6,418 nt of DNA, taken from positions 1 through 6,418 of the forward strand of contig CAZPEV010000179.1 of the NCBI GenBank assembly GCA_964585635.1. The letters run 5' to 3'. Source of the stretch: CAZPEV01 sp964585635 (lineage in GTDB: Bacteria > Zixibacteria > MSB-5A5 > GN15 > JAAZOE01). Shown here one piece after another: positions 1-6,418 of this stretch (positions within the stretch are counted from its first letter, which is position 1; the number at the start of each line of letters is the position of its first letter). Under the pieces are notes generated by a model. It was not told the origin of the DNA, searched no databases, and saw only the letters and a list, made by a program, of their open reading frames with translations. Both the position numbers and the translations under genes were made by a program.

Positions 1-567
<567 letters not shown>

Positions 568-571
<4 letters not shown>

Positions 572-1245
572 CTTTTCTTCCCAAATCCGATTATGGCAAA
601 TCGCTTCTCCAGGCGCACGACCAGCCGCGACAGGGTCAGCGTCATGGCCAGATAGATGATGCCGACCATAAACCAGGTCTGAAAGTCGACAAAATACTGG
701 GAGTAAAATTCCCGCCCCGCCCGGGTAAGCTCCCGCAAACCGATAATCGAAACCAGCGACGAATCTTTAAGACAGGCGATGAACTCATTGGCCGCGGGCG
801 GCAGGATTATCCGCAGCGATTGCGGCAGGATCACATGCCGCATCACCTGTGCCCGGGTCATCCCCAGCGACAACGCCGCCTCGTACTGCCCGTGCGATAT
901 CGCTTCGATGCCGCTGCGGAAGATCTCCGCCAGATAGGCTCCAAAGCAAACCCCGATCGCCAGGATTCCGGCGACTGAGCGGTCGAGATTCAAAAGCGCC
1001 CCCAGTCCAAAGTAAAAAAAGAAAATCAGCACCAAGAGCGGCACGCCGCGAAAGATATCGACATACATCTTTGCTGGAATCCGCAACCATGACCGGCGGG
1101 ATATTTCAGCCAGTCCCACTATGAGGCCCAACAGCAACGCCAAGGCGAACGACACCAGGGTAATCTTGATCGTTTCGGGGACAGCCGGGAGAAGGTACAG
1201 CAATATCCTCCCCAGCAATATGACCTGATTCGCAATAAAATCCAT
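568..1245 (-). CDS. Polar amino acid ABC transporter, permease protein (HisM/GlnP family)
   Basis: This is the inner-membrane subunit of the importer, 225 residues from the ATG at 1245, a normal length for the family. Hydrophobic segments are visible at about 26-46, 70-85, 91-105 and near the C-terminus (about 190-205). The family motif RGVPLLV is at residues 66-72 and is followed by a phenylalanine-rich stretch and YFGL. The cytoplasmic EAA loop, which docks on the ATPase, starts at QYEAALSLGMT (about 120-130) and continues through VILPQSLRIILPP. An in-frame GTG lies one codon upstream at 1248, but AAGGAG at 1252-1257 sits 6 nt from the ATG and only 3 nt from the GTG, so the ATG is preferred. 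The gene overlaps the ATPase gene by 4 nt. No periplasmic binding protein gene is next to it in the window, so substrate specificity is unknown. Confidence 0.95.
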
Positions 1246-1251
1246 CACCGG

Positions 1252-1257
1252 CTCCTT
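1252..1257 (-). promoter_or_regulatory. Ribosome binding site of the transporter permease
   Basis: AAGGAG on the minus strand lies 6 nt before the ATG at 1245. It decides between that ATG and an in-frame GTG one codon upstream. Confidence 0.7.
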
Positions 1258-1269
1258 TATGATGGACTA

Positions 1270-1298
1270 AAGGTAGCGGCCTGCAATAGGCCGGTCAA
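1270..1298 (-). promoter_or_regulatory. Candidate sigma70-type promoter of the transporter operon
   Basis: On the minus strand TTGACC (1298-1293) is followed after exactly 17 bp by TACCTT (1275-1270). The -35 element matches consensus at 5 of 6 bases. The -10 keeps only the three most conserved positions (T, A and the final T). A transcript starting about 7 nt downstream would have a leader of roughly 20 nt that contains the AAGGAG ribosome binding site. This is pattern matching only. The position, just upstream of the permease and after the end of the cysE-like gene, supports separate transcription of the transporter genes. Confidence 0.4.
1277..1293. repeat. Inverted repeat in the promoter spacer (operator-like)
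   Basis: CGGCCT (1277-1282) and AGGCCG (1288-1293) form a perfect 6-bp inverted repeat separated by 5 bp. It fills the spacer between the candidate -35 and -10 boxes and overlaps the last -35 base. A repressor site is often placed this way, but a short GC-rich palindrome can also arise by chance. Its stem could fold in RNA, but no T-run follows, so it is not a good terminator. Confidence 0.3.
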
Positions 1299-1347
1299 GC
1301 GAGATCAACGGCCGCTGGCCGGGAATCGGTGCTGCCCTTGGTGACGG

Positions 1348-1918
1348 CTATCCATTGAGAAGGTCGGGCGGCACGATGGTCGGCTGAGGCTTGAGATGCA
1401 CCTTCTGGTTATCCTTGCGAACGATCACGGCCGGCGTTCCAACCACGGTGCAATCGTCCGGGATGTCGACCATATAGACAAACGTATTGGCGCCGATTCT
1501 GACGTTGTTGCCAATTTTGACCGGCCCCAAAATCGTGGCGCCGGTGCCGACGGCGACGTCGTCTCCCATGGTTGGATGCCTCTTGCCCTTATGCTTCCCC
1601 GTCCCCCCCAGCGTTGTGAAAGAGGACGCAGTTCTCGCCGATTTCGGCCGTCTCCCCGATGACAATTCCGGCGCCGTGGTCGATAAACAGTCCGGCCCCG
1701 ATGGTGGCGCCCGGATGAATCTCAATGCCGGTTAGGAAACGGTTGATCTGCGAAAACAACCTGGGAAAGAAGGGAATCTTCAGGTGATACAGCACGTGGA
1801 TGAAGCGATGCATGACAATCGCATGCAGCCCCGGATAAACCAGAAACTCGATGTTTCGAGAGGCCGGATCATTCCGGTTGATCGCCTTAATGTCTTCGAC
1901 CAGTTTCCACAAAATCAT
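1348..1918 (-). pseudogene. cysE: Serine O-acetyltransferase, interrupted by a frameshift
   Basis: An intact enzyme would transfer acetyl from acetyl-CoA to L-serine, giving O-acetylserine for cysteine synthesis in the cytoplasm. Reading from the ATG at 1918, the first 102 residues are typical of the short Bacillus-type CysE: an alpha-helical N-terminus with DPAS and GLHAI, then left-handed beta-helix hexapeptide repeats with TGIEIHPGATIG (about 63-74), IDHGAGIVIGET (about 79-90) and LFHN. The frame then breaks at about 1611-1616. The original frame ends at a TAA at 1589-1591, giving 109 residues. The rest, TLGGTGKHKGKRHPT through VGTPAVIVRK to the TAG at 1348, continues in another frame. The family has HNVTLGGTG here, so a net loss of 5 nt explains the break and would restore about 191 residues. 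A miscounted base in the adjacent run of seven C (1603-1609) is the alternative. No clear Shine-Dalgarno precedes the start. The gene begins 37 bp after asmA. It is either a real pseudogene or a sequence error. Confidence 0.88.
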
Positions 1919-1934
1919 GGCAATTATGGGCCCG

Positions 1935-1951
1935 CCGAGGCGCGCCCTCGG
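1935..1951 (-). other. GC-rich hairpin between asmA and cysE
   Basis: CCGAGG and CCTCGG form a perfect 6-bp stem around a GCGCG loop, starting 4 nt past the asmA stop codon. No T-run follows on the minus strand, so it is at best a weak terminator. It could also protect the end of the upstream message or partly separate asmA from cysE expression. Confidence 0.3.
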
Positions 1952-1955
1952 GCGA

Positions 1956-4412
1956 CTATTTCTTCTTGAATAGATCCTTGATCAGCTTGGTCGCTTCCTT
2001 TTTGGCGGCATCCTGGGTTTTCTGCTGCACCGCCTTGTTGTCGGTCGAAAGGTTGGAGATAGTCGGCTTATCGTAACTGCCGCCCAGCTTGAAATTCACC
2101 CTGGTCCGGCCCTTATCATCCTGCAGAAGCCCGCCCAGCAAGTTGAAATTCTTCGCGAATTCCGGTGCCAAATACAGCCCGACGTCCAAGTCGAGCGTCT
2201 TGTCCAGGAAAGCCACCGTCCCGCCGATATTCCAATCGCCGAATCGAGAAATCAGGCTGGCGCCGTCCAAAAGCAGCCGGCCGTCCCGTATCTTGATCGC
2301 CGCCGCCAAATCCTGCAGCGTCTCTTCCTTGAAGGTCTTAAAACCGAACTGACCGGCCATGGCATTGATGAGATCAAGATTCACCACCCGGCCCTCACGC
2401 ATCACGACATCGCCGTCGGCGCTCATGGTGCGGACGAAATCTTCCATGACCGAGCCGCGCCCGTTGATCGTTCCCTTCAGGTTGAATTTCCCGAACAGTC
2501 GCCCATCCAGCTTGGCAAATCGGGCCATGAAATCGTTGGCCTCGATATCCTGCCCGGCGAATTCACAATTTACGAGCGGATTATAGAAGTCGGTGAAATC
2601 GACCGTGCCGGAACTGGACACGGCCCCCGAGTACAGCCTCCCCTTCCCGTTGGAATAGGTTATGATCCCGTCTTTGTAAGCCACGTCGGCCGTGATCGCC
2701 GTAAATTCCACTCCGCTATAGATCAGCGTGTAAACGCGGGCAGAGCCGGCCGCTTCAATATCCGGGACAAAGATCGGCGGCAGGGTGTCGACGCCGCCGG
2801 CGGCACGCGTGGCCGCCGCTTCTTCCTCGGTCGGAAAAAGGACATCATAGTCGACCAGAGGCGAACTCAGGGTGAAATCGAGGAACGGCCGCCTATGTCC
2901 CTTATGCGGTTCGAAGAAGTGGGCAAATCCGTTGCGGATTTCGCCGGTCATCGACAGCCGCACGCCGGGATACTCGACATAAAGGGATTCGACCTGGGTT
3001 CGGCCGGGAGCAAAGCGCAATTCCATATCGAGACGATTGAGCGGCGAGGTCAGGGTACTGCTGTTATAGTACACCCGGGAAGCCCCCAGGCTTCCAGAGA
3101 GGGTCGAACTGACCCAATTCGATTTCTGACCGATGACGCGCAGATCGTAGGCCAGCGTGCCGCTCAATTCCGGCTTGGTGGCCGGGTTCATAAGCGGAAC
3201 CAAACCGGCCAGGGCGAATTTGCCGGCCATCCTGACATCATAGCATAGGTCGGACCAGTTCTTGACCGTCCCCGTGAGCGTAAAACTTTCCCCGGCCAAC
3301 TGTCCCCCCTGCGATGCAAACCAGGCCGAATCTAACGACGCGTCGATCACCAAGGCCTTGAAATTCACGCGGTTTGATACCCCGCCATAGGCGAGGGTGA
3401 GGTCCTTGAATCGAAAAGAGGCGCTGAAGCTCGGCGCCAGGCCGGTTCCGAATTCGCGCCGAATCTCGATGGCGCCGTCAAGCTTTCCCGCCATCCGCAA
3501 TTTGTCGCGATCGAATTTCGAGCCGGATGGTATATACGCCAAAAGCGGTTCCAGCGGAACGTCGACCGCCTTGAGCCGGGCAAACAACGACTTTGGATTC
3601 ATCATATTACGGATGGTGGCCTCTAACTCGAAGGGAATGCCGTTGATTTTCAAAGCCGTGTTCTTGAGGATGACATCGGCGTACTGAAAATCAATGTCGG
3701 CATTGTAGGCCAACTCGATATCCAACGGGAAACCCTTGGGAAGCATCGTCGCTGCGATCGTCGGAATCTTGAGCGTGCCCGATGAACGCCCGGTGCGACC
3801 GCCGGCGTCCAGCATCAGGCGCGTCTGAAGGCTGAAATTGCTCAGGGCAATGGTCATGTCCGACGAATCGTCCTGATACGTCAAATCACCGTTCTTGATC
3901 TCGGCCCAATCAAAGGCGAACGGCGACAACGCCGCCTCCTTGGCAGTCACCGTCTCCTTCGTCCCGGTCGGGGTCTGAATACCCTTTCCCCCGACGGCGA
4001 TTTCGAAACTGTAGTTGGTCTTACCGTCCACCGTCTTCCGCAGCCGCACAATCGGATGATCGATCAGGATATTGTCAAAGAGAAACTGCTTGCGCAGAAG
4101 CGGCATGAGCTTCACCCCGCACGAGAGGCGGTCAATCGACACAAACTCCGTTCCGGGAAATTCGGCCGGGTTATAGATCCGCAACCCCTTCATGTCCAGA
4201 CTGAGCTTGGGGAAGATCGACAGCGAAACGTCATCAAGCTCCACCGTGCGCTTCATCGCCGCCGAGGCCCGTTTCACGATTTCAGCCTTTATCTTCTCCG
4301 CCGGAAAGAAAATCTTGACCGCCGCAAAGACGGCTACCGCCAGCACGATAAGGACTACCAGGGCGGTAAACGCGCACCCTTTGCCCTTCTTCTTCGCTTT
4401 CTTATCCGCCAT
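1956..4412 (-). CDS. AsmA family protein (inner-membrane anchored envelope protein)
   Basis: This 818-residue protein is predicted to be anchored in the inner membrane and to extend into the periplasm. A lysine-rich start (residues 3-11) is followed by one hydrophobic segment at about 13-32, then by the family's N-terminal AsmA pattern: ELDDVSLSIFPKLSLDMKGL, NPAEFPG, and a segment of the LLIDHP/VRL type (here ILIDHPIVRLRK). The middle is long, beta-rich and repetitive in style. The C-terminal AsmA domain is at about 640-790, with GDVVMREGRVVNLDLINA, RDGRLLLDG, GGTVAFLDKTLDLDV and LGGSYDKPTI. The last ~27 residues are lysine-rich and probably helical. Family members act in outer-membrane assembly or in lipid transfer between membranes; which of these applies here is not shown. 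The start lies 6 bp after the hydrolase stop, suggesting co-transcription, with no strong Shine-Dalgarno. The reading frame is intact. Confidence 0.88.
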   Translation of the reverse strand: MADKKAKKKGKGCAFTALVVLIVLAVAVFAAVKIFFPAEKIKAEIVKRASAAMKRTVELDDVSLSIFPKLSLDMKGLRIYNPAEFPGTEFVSIDRLSCGVKLMPLLRKQFLFDNILIDHPIVRLRKTVDGKTNYSFEIAVGGKGIQTPTGTKETVTAKEAALSPFAFDWAEIKNGDLTYQDDSSDMTIALSNFSLQTRLMLDAGGRTGRSSGTLKIPTIAATMLPKGFPLDIELAYNADIDFQYADVILKNTALKINGIPFELEATIRNMMNPKSLFARLKAVDVPLEPLLAYIPSGSKFDRDKLRMAGKLDGAIEIRREFGTGLAPSFSASFRFKDLTLAYGGVSNRVNFKALVIDASLDSAWFASQGGQLAGESFTLTGTVKNWSDLCYDVRMAGKFALAGLVPLMNPATKPELSGTLAYDLRVIGQKSNWVSSTLSGSLGASRVYYNSSTLTSPLNRLDMELRFAPGRTQVESLYVEYPGVRLSMTGEIRNGFAHFFEPHKGHRRPFLDFTLSSPLVDYDVLFPTEEEAAATRAAGGVDTLPPIFVPDIEAAGSARVYTLIYSGVEFTAITADVAYKDGIITYSNGKGRLYSGAVSSSGTVDFTDFYNPLVNCEFAGQDIEANDFMARFAKLDGRLFGKFNLKGTINGRGSVMEDFVRTMSADGDVVMREGRVVNLDLINAMAGQFGFKTFKEETLQDLAAAIKIRDGRLLLDGASLISRFGDWNIGGTVAFLDKTLDLDVGLYLAPEFAKNFNLLGGLLQDDKGRTRVNFKLGGSYDKPTISNLSTDNKAVQQKTQDAAKKEATKLIKDLFKKK

Positions 4413-4418
4413 AGGCCG

Positions 4419-5102
4419 CTACAACTCGATTGACTCGTTCGGTTTAAGGATAGCCACTCGTATCTTCTGTCCGGCCAGCTTTCGGGCAAACTCCTCCGGC
4501 TCCGCGCCGATGATATTCCAGGTATCGTAATGCATCGGCACCACGACCTTGGGACGGACGAATTCCACCGCCTTGACGGCGTCATCGACTCCCATCGTGA
4601 AGTTGTCCCCGATCGGCAGAAACATTAGATCGATCGGATTCATTTCCCCGATGAGCTTCATATCGAGAAACAGCCCGGTATCGCCGGTATGATAGACGGT
4701 CTTCCCCCCCATGGTAAAGACAAAACCGCAGGGGTTGCCGGCGTACTCGAGTCCCGATTCCCCGGTCCCGGATCCATGATGGGCGATGGTCAGTTTCACT
4801 CGCCCGAATTCGAACTTGTAGGAGCCGCCGATATGCATGTTGTGAGCCGAAGCCCCCTTCTTGGTGACCCAGACCGCCAATTCGTTGGGGGCCACGATGG
4901 TCGCGCCGGTCCGCTTGGATATCTCTACGGCGTCACCGAGATGGTCGGCATGCCCGTGGGTAACCAAGATATAATCGACGTCAATCTCTTCCGGTGTGAC
5001 GCTGGCTTGAGGATTGCCCTCGAGGAACGGATCGACGATTATCCTTTGTTTGCCATCCGTGGCAAGTATACAGGAATGACCAAGGAAGGTTACTTTCAGC
5101 AT
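4419..5102 (-). CDS. UPF0173 family metal-dependent hydrolase (metallo-beta-lactamase fold)
   Basis: This 227-residue protein matches the usual length of the UPF0173 family, whose physiological substrate is not established to my knowledge. Metal-binding motifs of the metallo-beta-lactamase fold are all present: the strand-turn FLGHS with H9, VDPF at 23-26, the HxHxDH signature HGHADH at 49-54, HHGSGTG at 108-114, the metal-bridging aspartate in YHTGDTG (137-143), and MHYDTW at 190-195. There is no signal peptide or membrane segment, so it should be cytoplasmic. An in-frame TTG at 5114 would add four residues, but the GGAGG at 5108-5112 lies 5 nt before the ATG at 5102 and overlaps that upstream codon region, so 5102 is the start. 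The gene follows mnmA by 96 bp and precedes asmA by 6 bp. Confidence 0.93.
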   Translation of the reverse strand: MLKVTFLGHSCILATDGKQRIIVDPFLEGNPQASVTPEEIDVDYILVTHGHADHLGDAVEISKRTGATIVAPNELAVWVTKKGASAHNMHIGGSYKFEFGRVKLTIAHHGSGTGESGLEYAGNPCGFVFTMGGKTVYHTGDTGLFLDMKLIGEMNPIDLMFLPIGDNFTMGVDDAVKAVEFVRPKVVVPMHYDTWNIIGAEPEEFARKLAGQKIRVAILKPNESIEL

Positions 5103-5198
5103 ATCATCCTCCAAACCCGGTCGGTCGATGCTCCGACTTTTAACAAGAAGGTTTTATAACTGAATGGCAACAATAAACGAACCGCGGCCGGGATTTTT
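5103..5198 (-). other. mnmA-hydrolase intergenic region
   Basis: These 96 bp are more AT-rich than the flanking genes and contain the hydrolase ribosome binding site. A TATAAA occurs on the minus strand, but no acceptable -35 lies at the right distance. No terminator-like hairpin with a T-run was seen after the mnmA stop, so read-through from mnmA is possible. Confidence 0.5.
5108..5112 (-). promoter_or_regulatory. Ribosome binding site of the UPF0173 hydrolase
   Basis: GGAGG on the minus strand is 5 nt from the ATG at 5102. It is the strongest Shine-Dalgarno in the window and rules out the upstream TTG at 5114 as the start. Confidence 0.8.
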
Positions 5199-6131
5199 TC
5201 AGGCAATAATGCCGCCGGCCAGCACCGTGTCGTTATCATATAATACGGCCGATTGCCCAGGCGTGATGGCTGGTTGCGCCAGGGCGAAGCGGACCAGCAG
5301 ACGGCCGGCGTCCAACGGGGTGACCTCGGCTGGGGCGGCCCGATGCTGATAGCGGATTTTAACGCTGCAGGAAAATGGTTGCTCGGTCGGCGGCCGCGAA
5401 ACCCAATTGATTTCGCGGACCGTCATTTCCTCGCGATTCAGTTCGGATTTGGGCCCGACGATGAGCCGGTTTTGGTCGGCATCAATCCTGAGGACATGCA
5501 GCGGCGCGGGGTGCGCAATCCCCAGCCCTTTCCGCTGCCCGATGGTATAAAAGGGGAGGCCTCGATGCCGGCCAAGCACCGCCCCGGACCGGTCGACGAT
5601 CTCTCCCTGCGGAATATCATCACCGCACCATTCCCGGATGAATCGCCCGTAGTCGTTGTCAATGACAAAACAGATTTCCATGCTTTCAGCCGCCTGGGCC
5701 GTTTTCAGGCCGGCTCCGGCGGCAATCCGCCGGACGTCCACCTTGGTCAAAGAGCCGACCGGCAGCACGGTTCTGGCTAGGGCCGACTGCCGAATCCCCC
5801 AGAGGGCGTACGATTGATCGCGGGTGGCATCGATCCCCCTGTGGATGGTATACCGTCCGGTCGACGAATCAAATCCAACCTGGGCGTAATGCCCGGTGGC
5901 GATGGCGTCGCAGCCGATCTTCAACGCCCGCTCCAAAAACATCTCCCACTTGATCTCGGAATTGCAGACCACGCACGGATTGGGCGTGCGGCCGGCCCGA
6001 TATTCAGAGACGAAATTCGCGATCACCGTCCGGCGGAATCGATCGCTGAAGTCGAAGATATAATGAGGTACGCCCACGGCCTCGCACACGGCCCGGGCAT
6101 TATTGATGGCCGTGAGATCGCAGCAGCCGCC
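5199..6131 (-). CDS. mnmA: tRNA-specific 2-thiouridylase MnmA, N-terminally truncated
   Basis: MnmA activates U34 of Lys, Glu and Gln tRNAs with ATP and inserts sulfur to make 2-thiouridine. About 310 residues are visible, reading from GGCCDLTAINNARAV (from about 6131) to the TGA at 5199. Seen in order: FVSEYRAGRTPNP, the first active-site cysteine in VVCNSEIKW (codon at 5966-5964), IATGHYAQ, RDQSYALW, the second active-site cysteine in SMEICFV (codon at 5672-5670), FYTIGQRKGLGI and a C-terminal beta-barrel ending near TPGQSAVLYD and LAGGIIA. The family is about 360 residues, so roughly 50 N-terminal residues are missing, including the PP-loop SGGVDSS that binds ATP. Homology stops at about 6131, and a stop lies in frame a short way further upstream (near 6185-6190). 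The internal ATG at 6089 is unlikely to be a genuine start. As shown, the product could not be functional; the cause is probably the chimeric sequence to its right. Confidence 0.93.
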   Translation of the reverse strand, partial: GGCCDLTAINNARAVCEAVGVPHYIFDFSDRFRRTVIANFVSEYRAGRTPNPCVVCNSEIKWEMFLERALKIGCDAIATGHYAQVGFDSSTGRYTIHRGIDATRDQSYALWGIRQSALARTVLPVGSLTKVDVRRIAAGAGLKTAQAAESMEICFVIDNDYGRFIREWCGDDIPQGEIVDRSGAVLGRHRGLPFYTIGQRKGLGIAHPAPLHVLRIDADQNRLIVGPKSELNREEMTVREINWVSRPPTEQPFSCSVKIRYQHRAAPAEVTPLDAGRLLVRFALAQPAITPGQSAVLYDNDTVLAGGIIA

Positions 6132-6203
6132 GTGGCGATCACCCTCTCGGCGGTCGTGTCGCTCACGCTGACGGCGATGATGTGCTCACGGCTCCTGCGT
6201 CGC
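6129..6203 (+). pseudogene. Short fragment resembling an RND efflux transporter membrane helix
   Basis: Read on the plus strand, these 25 codons give a hydrophobic stretch containing TLSAVVSLTLTAMMCSRLLR. This closely matches the very conserved RND multidrug efflux helix that usually reads SAVVSLTLTPMMCARLLR, with alanine in place of the usual proline. Neither the expected upstream REFAVTL region nor the following loop of the pump is present. It starts where MnmA homology ends on the other strand and runs in the same frame into the dehydrogenase-like fragment. A 25-residue match is short, so the assignment is moderate. GC content is about 70 percent, unlike the genes to the left. Confidence 0.55.
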
Positions 6204-6224
6204 GACGCCAGACCGCGCGGCCGA

Positions 6225-6418
6225 GTCGATCGCGCGCTCGAGCGCTTCGGGATGGCGATGGGACCGTTCCGCATGAGCGATCTTGCAGGCAACGATATCG
6301 GCTGGTCGATTCGCAAGCGGCGCTACATCGAGAAGCCGCAGGTCGTCTACTCGCGCATCGCCGATCGAGTCTGCGAGCTGGGGCGCTTCGGTCAGAAGAC
6401 GGGCGCCGGCTGGTATCG
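6225..6418 (+). pseudogene. 3-hydroxyacyl-CoA dehydrogenase C-terminal fragment (FadB-type), cut by window end
   Basis: The plus strand encodes about 65 residues beginning VDRALERFGMAMGPFRMSDL and containing LAGNDIGW, SIRKRR, then IADRVCELGRFGQKTGAGWY. These are hallmarks of the C-terminal domain of the 3-hydroxyacyl-CoA dehydrogenase part of bifunctional beta-oxidation enzymes. The frame is open to the window edge. No start codon, ribosome site or N-terminal NAD-binding (Rossmann) domain precedes it; instead it is joined directly to the RND-like piece. Orientation is opposite to every other gene and GC is higher. Either it is the far part of a foreign gene brought in by a chimeric join, or a remnant left by rearrangement. 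Confidence 0.8.

Noticed and set aside
1309..1321. Hairpin CGGCC-AGC-GGCCG downstream of cysE as a terminator
   Set aside because: The stem is only 5 bp and is followed by TTGATCTCGC with no real T-run, so it is not a convincing intrinsic terminator.
4689..5159. A 156-codon plus-strand open frame over the hydrolase gene
   Set aside because: The opposite strand carries every metal-binding motif of the hydrolase; this frame is a shadow.
5130..5198. TATAAA upstream of the hydrolase as a promoter
   Set aside because: The best -35-like hexamers are at the wrong distance (TTGTTG only 9 bp away) or match poorly at 17 bp.
5253..5780. A 175-codon plus-strand open frame inside mnmA
   Set aside because: It is antisense to strongly conserved mnmA sequence and has no recognisable protein features.
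6023..6316. A 97-residue open frame on the minus strand overlapping the mnmA 5' region
   Set aside because: It is in a different frame from mnmA, is arginine- and alanine-rich with no recognisable motif, and crosses the chimeric junction. It is a by-product of high GC.

Overview
The window shows six genes in a row on the minus strand, from a Gram-negative-type bacterium. In transcription order (right to left) they are: tRNA 2-thiouridylase MnmA, a UPF0173 metallo-beta-lactamase-fold hydrolase, a large AsmA-family envelope protein, a serine O-acetyltransferase (CysE), and the permease and ATPase of a polar amino acid ABC transporter. Base composition is moderately GC-rich across these genes. 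The AsmA protein implies a two-membrane envelope. The species cannot be named. The short CysE and the MnmA with GGCC and EIKW motifs would fit an FCB-group or related uncultured lineage, but that is a weak inference.

Region by region: 1-571 holds a partial amino acid ABC transporter ATPase whose C-terminal end lies outside the window. 568-1245 is its permease, translationally coupled to the ATPase by an ATGA overlap. 1246-1347 is a ~100 bp gap with a candidate promoter (TTGACC, 17 bp, TACCTT) whose spacer is an inverted repeat. 1348-1918 is a cysE-like gene broken by a frameshift inside its most conserved motif. 1956-4412 is an intact AsmA-family gene. 4419-5102 is the UPF0173 hydrolase, only 6 bp upstream of asmA. 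5199 to about 6131 is mnmA, lacking its N-terminal ATP-binding segment.

The last ~290 bases (about 6130-6418) do not belong with the rest. MnmA homology stops abruptly. On the plus strand there is a ~25-residue piece resembling an RND efflux pump membrane helix, then about 65 residues that clearly resemble the C-terminal domain of a 3-hydroxyacyl-CoA dehydrogenase. GC there is about 68 percent by hand count, higher than in the neighbouring genes. Fragments of three unrelated genes within 300 bases are best explained by a chimeric assembly or read at a contig end; a real rearrangement is the less likely alternative.

The genes are ordinary housekeeping and envelope functions: tRNA thiolation, cysteine precursor synthesis, amino acid uptake, envelope maintenance. 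The hydrolase and AsmA genes are close enough to be co-transcribed, and the transporter probably has its own promoter. I found no phage, insertion sequence, CRISPR array, tRNA or rRNA, and no convincing sign of an undescribed system. The points worth a second look are the cysE frameshift, the chimeric right end and the promoter/operator-like site.
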